A program made the position numbers and the translations under genes. From assembly GCA_946626395.1 (NCBI GenBank), contig CAMOUF010000202.1, forward strand, positions 1-8,223: a DNA stretch of 8,223 nucleotides. Direction: 5' to 3'. This DNA is from an uncultured Clostridia bacterium. GTDB lineage: Bacteria > Bacillota > Clostridia > Christensenellales > Aristaeellaceae. The notes under the pieces were generated by a model that saw only the letters and a list, made by a program, of their open reading frames with translations, was not told the DNA's origin and searched no databases. Below are positions 1-6,885 of this stretch, in pieces. Every line of letters starts with the position of its first letter. Position 1 is the first letter of the stretch.

Positions 1-296
1 AGGTGTTCTGGACCATCGCCATGCCGCTGCTCAAGCCCGCCTGGACCACCCTGGCGGTGTTCTCCTTCGTGAATAACTGGAACGACTATTTTTCTCCCTT
101 GATCTTCATTTCCAGCAACGCCTTAAAGACCCTGCCCCTGGCCCTGCAAACCCTGTCCGGCGGCGCGGGGGTGGTGGCCCGGGCCGGCACCGTGGGCGCG
201 GCCACGTTCCTCACCACCGTCCCCTCCATCCTGGTGTTTGCCATCATGCGGGGCAAGGTCATGGAAACCATGTCCTTCTCGGGCATCAAGTCGTAA
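1..296 (+). CDS. CUT1 carbohydrate ABC transporter permease, MalG/LplC type (C-terminal part only)
   Basis: This is the last roughly 98 residues of an inner-membrane permease subunit of a sugar ABC importer; the start lies upstream of the window, and the frame is set by the codon at position 3. The visible part opens with the end of the EAA loop that contacts the ATPase (FWTIAMPLLKP, matching the FxxIxLPxxxP half of the family motif). It continues through a membrane helix containing NNWNDYFSPL, a typical MalG-branch signature, and a final helix around TFLTTVPSILVFAIM. It ends in MSFSGIKS, where relatives often end in a short G-(A/I)-K tail. The next gene begins 12 bases later and its ribosome site overlaps this stop codon, so the two are probably cotranscribed. 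A second MalG-type permease occurs at 5482, so this one belongs to a separate, upstream transporter set or a duplicated one. The family call is firm; the substrate is unknown. Confidence 0.9.
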   Translation, partial: VFWTIAMPLLKPAWTTLAVFSFVNNWNDYFSPLIFISSNALKTLPLALQTLSGGAGVVARAGTVGAATFLTTVPSILVFAIMRGKVMETMSFSGIKS

Positions 297-308
297 GGAG
301 GGAGAGAG

Positions 309-1760
309 ATGAAAAAAGCCCTGCTTCTTTCCCTGGCCCTGCTGACGCTGTGGCTGCCCGCCGCCCAGGCCGTGGTGGGCATGGACGCCTTCGTGGTGGA
401 CACCGACACCGCCGACTCCGGCAATAATTTCGTGCCCATTCCCGCCGCCTATGAGGTGTATACCACCATCAAGAACCTGGGCGAAGCCGGATTCATGAAC
501 CACCCGGAGGACCTTTTCGTGGCCCCGGACGATACCCTCTACATCGCCGACGGGGAAAACAACCGGGTGCTGCAAATGACCCGGGAGGGACAGGTGATCC
601 GGGAAATCACCGAGGGGGGCGGCGCCAAGCTGAAAAAGCCCCGGGGCGTGTTCGTCCATCCTGACGGCAGCGTCTGGATCGCCGATACCGGCAACCTGCG
701 CATCGTGACCCTGAACGGGGACCTGACCGACCGGAAGGTGTACGTGAAGCCGGAATCCAGCCTGCTGGGCAGCAATTTCACCTTCGACGTGCAGAAAATC
801 TTCGTGGCCAATACCGGCTATATCTACGCCCTCAAGGGCGCGAACCTGATCGCCCTGGACGAAGCCAACAATTTCCGCGGCTACCTGGGGGCAGACAAGG
901 TGGGCTTTTCCCTGAGCCGGTTCCTGATCCGCCTCTTTGGCTCCAAGAGCCAGATCGAGCGCACCGTGAAGCAGGAGCCCGCCAGCTATTCCAATTTCTT
1001 CATCGGCGCGGACAACATGATTTACGGCATCCTGTCCAATAAAAAGACCGCCCAGATCAGAAAGCTCAATTCCGTGGGCACAAACACCTACCCCGAGGAA
1101 ACCTACGGCTTCACCCTGCCCGACCGGACGCTGGGGGCGGTCAACAAGGTGCTGGACCCCACCTTCGCGGATATTACCGTGGAGGACAACGGCATCATTA
1201 CCGTGGTGGACCGGGGCACGGGGCTGATTTACCAGTATGACCAGGACGGAAACCTGCTGTGCTGCTTTGGCGGCCTGGGGGACGCGGGGGGACTGTTCCA
1301 AATCCCCATCAGCATCGACGCCGACAGCGAAGGCTATCTGTATGTGCTGGATTACCAGAACAATGAAATCACCGTTTTCAAGCCCACTCATTTTATCCAA
1401 TTGGTGCACCAGGCGGTGACCCTCCACGGGGAGGGACGGTATGACGAGGCCCTGGGCTATTGGCAGCAGGCCCTGGAAATCGACAGCAACTATGCCCTGG
1501 CTCACCGGGGCGTGGCGAAGATCCTGGGCAAGCAGGAGGAATGGGGCAGCGCCCTGCGCTCCTATGAGCTGGCCAACGACAAGGAGGGCTATTCCGAGGC
1601 CTTCGCCGAATACCGCCATGAATACTTCCGGCATCATTTCCTGCTGGTGGTGGCGCTGGTGGTGGCTGCCGTGTTCTGCTTTGTAAAGCTATTGTCCCTG
1701 GCAAAAAAGAAAGCCGACCAGTGGGCGGACGACGTGCAGATGGGGAGGGGATTGAAATGA
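309..1760 (+). CDS. Exported NHL-repeat and TPR protein with C-terminal membrane anchor
   Basis: This 483-residue protein starts at an ATG 6 to 7 bases after AAGGAGG (296-302). Residues 1-21 form a signal peptide (MKKA, hydrophobic core, AAQA cleavage region). Several NHL/beta-propeller blades follow; the clearest are at residues 66-92 (LFVAPDDTLYIADGENNRVL), 110-135 (VFVHPDGSVWIADTGNLRIV) and 331-358 (ISIDADSEGYLYVLDYQNNE), with weaker ones near 157-183, 226-253 and 286-311. Residues 363-430 look like one or two TPR units (GRYDEALGYWQQALEIDSNY). A hydrophobic helix at 443-465 is followed by KKK, which by the positive-inside rule puts the propeller and TPR outside the cell and the tail inside. 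The gene overlaps the next one by four bases (ATGA). The domains suggest a scaffold or ligand-binding role at the outer membrane face; no catalytic motif is visible. The architecture is well supported, the function is not known. Confidence 0.85.
   Translation: MKKALLLSLALLTLWLPAAQAVVGMDAFVVDTDTADSGNNFVPIPAAYEVYTTIKNLGEAGFMNHPEDLFVAPDDTLYIADGENNRVLQMTREGQVIREITEGGGAKLKKPRGVFVHPDGSVWIADTGNLRIVTLNGDLTDRKVYVKPESSLLGSNFTFDVQKIFVANTGYIYALKGANLIALDEANNFRGYLGADKVGFSLSRFLIRLFGSKSQIERTVKQEPASYSNFFIGADNMIYGILSNKKTAQIRKLNSVGTNTYPEETYGFTLPDRTLGAVNKVLDPTFADITVEDNGIITVVDRGTGLIYQYDQDGNLLCCFGGLGDAGGLFQIPISIDADSEGYLYVLDYQNNEITVFKPTHFIQLVHQAVTLHGEGRYDEALGYWQQALEIDSNYALAHRGVAKILGKQEEWGSALRSYELANDKEGYSEAFAEYRHEYFRHHFLLVVALVVAAVFCFVKLLSLAKKKADQWADDVQMGRGLK
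1742..1750 (+). promoter_or_regulatory. Ribosome binding site deciding the YIP1 gene start
   Basis: GGGGAGGGG lies inside the end of the NHL/TPR gene, six bases before the ATG at 1757. It favours that ATG over the GTG at 1721, which would add 12 residues with no hydrophobic or conserved character. Confidence 0.6.
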
Positions 1761-2389
1761 CGGGCCTGAAAATGTGCGTCATGATGCTGTTCCACCCCAT
1801 CGTGGTCAGCGAGCATATCAAGCGGCAGCGGGGGGAGCCGGGCTTTAAACGGCTGACGGTGGCATTGGTGCTGATCCTGCTGGCCCTGGCGCTGGCGGTG
1901 AACATCTTCTCTATCTATTATACCCATTATCCCCTGGCGTCGGTGTCGGTGAGAAAGGCCAATCTGCTGCTGGAATGCGGCAAGCTGTTTGTGCCGGTGC
2001 TCACCTGGGTGCTGGCCTCCTATGCCATGACCACCATCCTGGACGGCGGCACCATGATCGGCGAAGCCATGCTCTATAACGCCCTGACCCTGGTGCCCTA
2101 TGTGGTGTTCACGGTGCCCGCGGTGCTCCTGTCCCGGCTGATGGACGGGGGCCAGGCCGGGCTCTACGGCGTGATCACCGGGGGGCTGCTCCTATGGGTG
2201 GTGATGCTTATGATCGTGGGCATCAAGGAAATGAACGAATACAGCGTGGGAAAGACCTTGCTGGTGGTGCTCCTGACGCTGTTCACCATGGCGGTGATGT
2301 GGGCCACCATCGTGCTTTTGTTCACCATCTCCTCCCAGTTCGTGACCATGATCCGGGAAGTGTATTATGAAATCGTGTACCGCTTGTGA
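1757..2389 (+). CDS. YIP1 family integral membrane protein
   Basis: This 210-residue protein has five likely membrane helices, near residues 33-53, 75-95, 105-124, 137-155 and 167-190, after a short soluble start (MTGLKMCVMMLFHPIVVSEH). That size and topology, together with an FHP-type start and the segment TWVLASYAMTTILDGG between helices 2 and 3, fit the bacterial YIP1 domain family, whose biochemical role is unsettled. The ATG overlaps the preceding stop (ATGA), which suggests translational coupling with the membrane-anchored NHL/TPR protein, so the two may act as partners. The DUF5696-like gene follows after 16 bases. The family call rests on topology, length and gene neighbourhood rather than on an active site; an unassigned five-helix membrane protein is the alternative. 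Confidence 0.75.
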   Translation: MTGLKMCVMMLFHPIVVSEHIKRQRGEPGFKRLTVALVLILLALALAVNIFSIYYTHYPLASVSVRKANLLLECGKLFVPVLTWVLASYAMTTILDGGTMIGEAMLYNALTLVPYVVFTVPAVLLSRLMDGGQAGLYGVITGGLLLWVVMLMIVGIKEMNEYSVGKTLLVVLLTLFTMAVMWATIVLLFTISSQFVTMIREVYYEIVYRL

Positions 2390-2391
2390 GG

Positions 2392-2399
2392 AAGGAGGG
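2392..2399 (+). promoter_or_regulatory. Ribosome binding site deciding the DUF5696-like gene start
   Basis: AAGGAGGG sits six bases before the ATG at 2406. It selects that codon, which begins directly with the signal peptide MKKWLLLTLL, over the in-frame ATG at 2367, which lies inside the YIP1 gene and would place a polar stretch before the signal peptide. Confidence 0.65.
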
Positions 2400-2405
2400 C
2401 GCGAA

Positions 2406-4535
2406 ATGAAAAAATGGCTGCTGCTGACGCTCCTGGCGCTGCTGCTGTTTTCCGCGTCCGCCCTGGGGGAGGAAGCGGGAGGCGAACGAATTCTGGCGGC
2501 GAAAAACGAACGGCTGGCCCTGTATGTGTATCCCGACTGCTGCCGCATTGATATCGAGGACGCCCTGACCGGCAAAATCTGGTCCTCCACCATGAACGAT
2601 GAAACGGCGGAGGGGCTGAAAATCATTCCGGCCCAGCAAAAGCGCATCACCTCCCTGCTGGCGGTGAACTGCACCAACCTGAAAACCGGCCTGGGCGTGG
2701 TCAACAATATGGCGCTGATGGCGGAAAAGGATCTGACCGCGTCCTATGAACTGATGGAAAACGGCGTCCGCTTCACCTATTACCTGGGCACCTATCAGGT
2801 GGGGGTGCAGGCGGAAATCACTTTGGACGGAGACAGCCTCCTGGTCCGGGTGCCCTACGGCGGCATCCGGGAGGACGGGGATTTTTCCCTGGTCAGCGTG
2901 GACATGCTGCCCTTCCTCTTTTCCGCCACGGACAAGGCGGAGGGCTTCTTCCTCTATCCCGACGGCTGCGGCGCCGTGATGGAATTTCAGGATTACGCTC
3001 ATTACAAGGAATCCACCCGGCTCTATCCCGTCTATGGGGATTTCACCAAGCAGACCCATCTGCTGGACATGTTCGACCAGGAAGCGCCCCAGGCCATGAT
3101 GCCGGTGTTCGCCATGAACCGGGGCGGCCGGGGAATGCTGGCGATCATCGAGGAGGGAGCGGAAACCAGCCGGGTTTCCCTGAACTGCTCCAACAACATC
3201 ATCGGCATCAATTATCTCTTCGCCAATTTCCAGTACCGGCGCTCCTTCGCTGACCGCCGGGTGACGGACCGGGATATCCGGGTGTTCGATAAAAACGATA
3301 TCGTGACGGATTATCAGCTGCGCGTGCTGTTTCTGGAAGAGGAGGACCCGGATTACAGCGTGATGGCCTGCGCCTGGCGGGATTACCTGCTGGACACCGG
3401 CGCGCTGGCCCGGGGGGAGCACCGGCCCCAGGTGGCCATCGACCTGTTCATGAACGCCCCGGAGGAGGGCCTGCTCTTTGACCCCCCCCGCACTGTGACC
3501 CCCCTGCGGCAGGCGGCGGACATCCTCACCGCCCTGGACGGCCTGGGGGTCAAAAACATTCGCGCCTCCGTCAAGGGCTGGACCGCCGGGGGCTACGGCG
3601 AAACGCCGGACCATTTCCCCCTGAGCGGGCAAATCGGCGGGGACGGCGATTTGAAGCATCTCCTGGACACCGCCCACAGCCTGGGGGCGTCTGTCTCCCT
3701 GACCGCGAATTTTATGGAAGCCAAGTCCGACCAGGGGGGCTATTCCCACCGAAACGACGTGGTGTATACCGGCAATCATATGATCCTGACCGACCTGGAC
3801 GAAACGGTGTTCATGCTCAGCCCGGACGTGGCCGCGGAAAAGTTCCGTCAGTTTTTGACCAAGGCGAAAACCTTCTCCCTGGACGGGGTGCGCTTTGAGG
3901 GCATGGGCGAATTTGTGGCCTACAACTACGGCAGCCGCCGCTATACCACCGCCGCCCAAAGCCTGGCTTCCTACCGGGACATGCTGGAGGAGACCCGGAC
4001 CGCCTTCGGGGCTGCGGAGGCCGTGGGGGGCAATACCGGGCTGCTGGGCAAAGCGGATTTCTTTACCAACGTGCCCTATGAGGATTTCGGCTACCAGGCC
4101 ACCACCGCTTCCGTGCCCTTTTACCAGATCGCCTTGCACGGCCTGGTGGATTACGCGGGCAAGCCCGGCAACCTGTCCTCCGATCTGGAGCGGGAGGTGC
4201 TGCGCTGGGTGGAAATGGGGTATGCGCCCTATTTTGAACTGACCCACGATAACACGGAAGAACTCATGTATACCGATTACCAGAGCCTGTTTTCCGCGGA
4301 ATACACCGCCTGGCAGGAACGGGTGGCCTGGGCGGCGAAGCAGTTTACGGAAGGCCCCCTGGCAGAGCTTTGCGGCCAGTGCATTCTGCGGCATGAACGG
4401 CTCAGCGATACGCTGGTCAAGGTCACCTATGAAAACGGCACGGCCGTGTATGTGAATTACGCTTTGGAAGCGGCCCGGGCAGAGGGCATCGAAATCCCCG
4501 CCCAGGGCTGGACCGCCGTAAAGGCCGGGCAGTAA
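2406..4535 (+). CDS. Secreted DUF5696-like protein, possible glycoside-hydrolase-type barrel
   Basis: This 709-residue exported protein has a signal peptide at residues 1-20 (MKKWLLLTLLALLLFSASAL) and no lipobox cysteine. Residues about 30-310 look beta-rich, like the beta-sandwich domain that precedes the barrel in several glycosidase families. Residues about 340-640 have the alternating pattern of a (beta/alpha)8 barrel: VKNIRASVKGWTAGGYGE (382-399), LGASVSLTANFMEA (426-439), LDGVRFEGMGE (492-502), NTGLLGKADFF (543-553) and YAPYFELTHDN (606-616). A short beta-rich tail (VKVTYENGTAVYVNYALE, 671-688) ends the protein. Acidic residues D494, E499 and E502 could lie at the carboxyl ends of barrel strands, but I cannot assign a catalytic pair. 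I recognise the overall sequence as like DUF5696 proteins encoded near YIP1 and CUT1 genes in Firmicutes. Its place between transporter genes suggests processing or binding of a glycan outside the cell. The hydrolase idea is inference. Confidence 0.8.
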   Translation: MKKWLLLTLLALLLFSASALGEEAGGERILAAKNERLALYVYPDCCRIDIEDALTGKIWSSTMNDETAEGLKIIPAQQKRITSLLAVNCTNLKTGLGVVNNMALMAEKDLTASYELMENGVRFTYYLGTYQVGVQAEITLDGDSLLVRVPYGGIREDGDFSLVSVDMLPFLFSATDKAEGFFLYPDGCGAVMEFQDYAHYKESTRLYPVYGDFTKQTHLLDMFDQEAPQAMMPVFAMNRGGRGMLAIIEEGAETSRVSLNCSNNIIGINYLFANFQYRRSFADRRVTDRDIRVFDKNDIVTDYQLRVLFLEEEDPDYSVMACAWRDYLLDTGALARGEHRPQVAIDLFMNAPEEGLLFDPPRTVTPLRQAADILTALDGLGVKNIRASVKGWTAGGYGETPDHFPLSGQIGGDGDLKHLLDTAHSLGASVSLTANFMEAKSDQGGYSHRNDVVYTGNHMILTDLDETVFMLSPDVAAEKFRQFLTKAKTFSLDGVRFEGMGEFVAYNYGSRRYTTAAQSLASYRDMLEETRTAFGAAEAVGGNTGLLGKADFFTNVPYEDFGYQATTASVPFYQIALHGLVDYAGKPGNLSSDLEREVLRWVEMGYAPYFELTHDNTEELMYTDYQSLFSAEYTAWQERVAWAAKQFTEGPLAELCGQCILRHERLSDTLVKVTYENGTAVYVNYALEAARAEGIEIPAQGWTAVKAGQ

Positions 4536-4550
4536 AGCCCCGACGCGAAA

Positions 4551-4556
4551 GGAGGA
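4551..4556 (+). promoter_or_regulatory. Ribosome binding site deciding a GTG start
   Basis: GGAGGA is seven bases before GTG 4564, which supports this non-ATG start over the in-frame ATG at 4606. The 4606 codon has no comparable site upstream and would remove only a basic N-terminal extension. Confidence 0.6.
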
Positions 4557-4563
4557 GCGCCCT

Positions 4564-5463
4564 GTGACGGTAAAAAATCCTGGCCTGTCCCGGAAGCCCA
4601 GGCGAATGGGCATCGACAGGAAGCGTTCGCTGGAGGCCTATATTTTCCTGATCCCCTGGCTCATCGGCGTATGCCTGTTCTTCGCTTATCCCATCTTCGT
4701 GTCCATCCGGCTGTCCTTTTCCAAGATCGTTTCGTTTAAAGGCCTGATCACGGAATGGGTGGGCCTGACCAATTTTGAGTATATTTTCTTCTACGATATC
4801 AATTTCATGCCCACCTTTTTGCAGGTGGTGTATGATACCCTGCTGAACACGCCCCTGTGTATGGTGTTTTCCCTGGTCATTGCCATTCTCATCAACCGCA
4901 AAATGGTGGGGCGGGGGTTCTTCCGCACGGCGTTCTTCATTCCCGTGCTGCTGGGCAGCGGCTATATCATGAAGCAGCTGCTGGGCATGGGGGTGGACGG
5001 CACCACCATCACCACCGGCATCATGGTGCCCAAGCTGATCAGCGATCTGATCGGCCCCAGCATCACCGCCGTGGTGCAGGGCTTCCTGGACAGGATCACC
5101 GTGGTGCTGTGGAAAAGCGGCGTGCAGATCGTGCTGTTCCTGGCGGGCCTGCAGGGCATCTCCGGCTCCCTGTATGAGGCCGCCAAGGTGGACGGGGCCA
5201 CGGAATGGGAAATGTTCTGGAAAATCACCCTGCCCATGATCACCCCCATTATCCTGATGAACATGGTGTATACCATCGTGGCGTTCTTTACCGACGGCAC
5301 CAACCCCATGGTGGATTACATCAAGAAAGTGAATTTTACCAATCAGCAGTATGAGTACGGCGCGGCCATGAGCTGGGTGTATTTCGTGTTCGCCCTGATT
5401 TTGTGCCTGATGTGCATCCTGCTCATGCGCAGGCACGTGTATGATTCCGGCGCCAAGAACTAA
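4564..5463 (+). CDS. CUT1 sugar ABC transporter permease, LplB/UgpA type
   Basis: This 299-residue inner-membrane subunit pairs with the next gene product to form the channel of a sugar-type ABC importer. A basic N-terminus (KNPGLSRKPRR) is followed by helix 1 (YIFLIPWLIGVCLFFAYPIF, 26-45). Further helices lie near 93-113, 121-140, 179-198, 227-244 and 272-290, the six-helix arrangement usual for this branch. The EAA loop for ATPase contact is complete at residues 204-227 (YEAAKVDGATEWEMFWKITL, then PMITP). Length is normal for the family. A GTG start is supported by the ribosome site at 4551. The gene follows the DUF5696-like gene by 28 bases and precedes its partner permease by 18, so the three are likely cotranscribed. 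Relatives of the LplB kind often transport complex or modified oligosaccharides; the substrate cannot be read from this sequence. Confidence 0.93.
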   Translation: MTVKNPGLSRKPRRMGIDRKRSLEAYIFLIPWLIGVCLFFAYPIFVSIRLSFSKIVSFKGLITEWVGLTNFEYIFFYDINFMPTFLQVVYDTLLNTPLCMVFSLVIAILINRKMVGRGFFRTAFFIPVLLGSGYIMKQLLGMGVDGTTITTGIMVPKLISDLIGPSITAVVQGFLDRITVVLWKSGVQIVLFLAGLQGISGSLYEAAKVDGATEWEMFWKITLPMITPIILMNMVYTIVAFFTDGTNPMVDYIKKVNFTNQQYEYGAAMSWVYFVFALILCLMCILLMRRHVYDSGAKN

Positions 5464-5481
5464 AGGGAGGAGGAAAGCAAA

Positions 5482-6423
5482 ATGGTGAAAGCCGCTGTGA
5501 AGAAAAACGGCAGGAAAAGCAAGGCCGCCCGGTTTACCAAATCCTTTCTGCTGCGCCTGGGCTTTTATTTCCTGCTGTGCGCCCTGAGCTTCATATTCCT
5601 CTATCCCTTCATCACCATGATCGTCAAATCCCTGATGACGGACGACGATCTGTACAACATCACCGTGAAATGGCTGCCCTCCCAGGCCACCTGGAGCAAC
5701 TACGATATCGCCTTCCGCCGCATGCGTTTCAAGGCGTATGTGTGGAACAACGTGATCGTGTGCGGCTTGAGCACCCTGGGCCACGTGATTTCCTGCTCCC
5801 TGACGGGCTATGCCTTCGCCCGGTATAAGTTCAGGCTGAAAAACGCCCTGTTCATGCTGGTGATCCTGATGATGATCGTGCCGGTGCAGGTGATCATCTT
5901 CCCGCTGTACAAGCAGTATTCCGATTGGGGCTGGCTGAACAGCTTCCTGCCCCTGATCGTGCCCACGTTCTTCGCCATGGGCTTGAACGGCGGCTTCTTC
6001 ATTTTCCTGTTCCGGCAGTTCTTCATGGGCCTGCCCTATGAAATGGAGGAGGCGGCCCGGGTGGACGGCTGCGGCCCCATCCGCACCTATGCCCGGATCA
6101 TGCTGCCCATGGCCCAGGCCCCCCTGCTGGTGTGCGGCGTGCTGTCCCTGGTGTGGCACTGGAATGATTATTTTGAGCCGGGGGTGTATATCAACAATCC
6201 CGATTACCGGATGCTGCCCAGCGTTCTGCCCAATCTGTACTCCCTGCTTAACCAGGAAAACCATACCATGATCCAGGTGAACGACCTGGAGGGCATCGTG
6301 TTCAACGAGGCCATGCTCATGGCCGCCACCTTCCTGTGCATCATCCCCATCATGATCGCCTATCTGATTCTGCAAAGACGGTTCATGGAGGGCGTGGAGC
6401 GGTCCGGCTTGACGGGAATGTAA
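5482..6423 (+). CDS. CUT1 carbohydrate ABC transporter permease, LplC/MalG type
   Basis: This 313-residue protein is the second channel subunit of the importer. The ATG follows GGGAGGAGG (5465-5473) by eight bases. After a lysine-rich cytoplasmic start come six likely helices near residues 24-48, 90-115, 121-142, 153-178, 209-225 and 285-303. The ATPase-contacting EAA loop is intact at 189-213 (EEAARVDGCGPIRTYARIML, then PMAQA), followed by the MalG-branch signature WHWNDYFEP. The loop before the last helix, roughly 228-275, contains NNPDYRMLPSVLPNL. It is the same type of subunit as the truncated permease at the left edge (both carry a WNDYF motif) but differs clearly around it, so the locus has two distinct permease sets. 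Unlike the other gene junctions here, the next transporter gene is 562 bases away because of the inserted repeat-flanked cassette. Confidence 0.93.
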   Translation: MVKAAVKKNGRKSKAARFTKSFLLRLGFYFLLCALSFIFLYPFITMIVKSLMTDDDLYNITVKWLPSQATWSNYDIAFRRMRFKAYVWNNVIVCGLSTLGHVISCSLTGYAFARYKFRLKNALFMLVILMMIVPVQVIIFPLYKQYSDWGWLNSFLPLIVPTFFAMGLNGGFFIFLFRQFFMGLPYEMEEAARVDGCGPIRTYARIMLPMAQAPLLVCGVLSLVWHWNDYFEPGVYINNPDYRMLPSVLPNLYSLLNQENHTMIQVNDLEGIVFNEAMLMAATFLCIIPIMIAYLILQRRFMEGVERSGLTGM

Positions 6424-6427
6424 AACA

Positions 6428-6465
6428 GTTAGGAGTGAGGAGTTAGGAGTGAGGAGTTATTAGTT
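6428..6465 (+). repeat. Left inverted-repeat arm, tandem heptads
   Basis: The heptads read GTTAGGA (6428), GTGAGGA (6435), GTTAGGA (6442), GTGAGGA (6449) and a degenerate GTTATTA (6456), then GTT. The arm begins four bases after the permease stop codon. It matches the complement of the right arm in both heptad order and the degenerate end. Confidence 0.85.
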
Positions 6466-6493
6466 GCGCTTCGCGCCTAAGGGCGCAAAGCGC
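6466..6493. other. Hairpin directly inside the left arm
   Basis: GCGCTTCGCGCC (6466-6477) and GGCGCAAAGCGC (6482-6493) can pair over 12 positions with a single mismatch around a TAAG loop. No T-run follows, so it is unlikely to be an intrinsic terminator. Its position against the inner edge of the left arm suggests it is part of the cassette. Confidence 0.65.
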
Positions 6494-6540
6494 TCTGCCT
6501 AACGAGAATGGAATACGTGAGGAGTGGGGGAGCTTTGAGC

Positions 6541-6597
6541 TTGGTAAGTGAAAGAAGCAAACTCTTTGCGATCAGGATCGTTTGAGTTTATCAATGG
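6541..6597 (+). other. Upstream remnant of the S23/IVP coding frame, cut by an in-frame TGA
   Basis: Read in the same frame as the downstream IVP gene, this stretch gives LVSERSKLFAIRIV, a TGA stop at 6583-6585, then VYQW leading straight into LVEEKKEFVLSK. Intact family members typically have K-S-x-x-F-A-x-R-I-V-x-L-Y-x-x-L here, so the segment fits the missing first helix. A plausible original start is TTG 6541 or 6535, behind GGGGGA at 6525-6530; ATG 6508 is also in frame. Confidence 0.6.
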
Positions 6598-6885
6598 TTG
6601 GTTGAAGAAAAGAAGGAATTTGTTCTGTCCAAACAGCTGCTTCGCTCAGGAACGTCCATCGGCGCAAACATCGCCGAAGCAAACTATGGCATCAGCCGCA
6701 GCGATTTTCTTTCCAAGCTGTATATTGCGCTGAAAGAAACTGCTGAAACCCAGTATTGGCTGGAATTGCTGTACAGAACGGATTATTTGACCGCGGAAGA
6801 ATATCAGGACTTACAGGCAGATGCGGAAGAGCTTCGTAAAATGCTTTCCGCTTCCGCCAAAACCACCAAGCAAAACCTTAATTGA
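6598..6885 (+). CDS. Four-helix-bundle (S23/IVP family) protein, probably a 5'-disrupted pseudogene
   Basis: The readable part is 95 residues from a TTG codon. It carries the hallmark segments of the 23S rRNA intervening-sequence protein family: LSKQLLRSGTSIGANIAEAN, then LSKLYIALKETAETQYWLEL, then a helical tail (TAEEYQDLQADAEELRKMLS). Members form small helical bundles, are usually about 115-130 residues, and have no well-established function; a homologue (Avd) serves diversity-generating retroelements. Here the first helix lies upstream in the same frame but is cut off by TGA at 6583. The TTG at 6598 has no ribosome site at a usable distance, unlike the intact genes of this window, so a shortened product is possible but not convincing. 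The stop codon falls inside the last heptad of the right repeat arm. Composition is more AT-rich than the neighbours, consistent with acquisition from elsewhere. Confidence 0.7.
   Translation: MVEEKKEFVLSKQLLRSGTSIGANIAEANYGISRSDFLSKLYIALKETAETQYWLELLYRTDYLTAEEYQDLQADAEELRKMLSASAKTTKQNLN

Noticed and set aside
123..6375. Very long minus-strand open frames (123-1637, 2322-4613, 4423-6375)
   Set aside because: They lie opposite well-supported + strand genes, read as low-complexity G/H/Q/V-rich protein without recognisable domains, and follow from the codon bias of GC-rich genes.
6548..6733. Small + frame of 61 codons overlapping the IVP gene
   Set aside because: It is in a different frame from the IVP family motifs and has no recognisable content.
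6541..6885. Diversity-generating retroelement (IVP proteins resemble Avd)
   Set aside because: No reverse transcriptase, template repeat or variable target gene is visible, and the sequence is closer to the stand-alone S23/IVP type.
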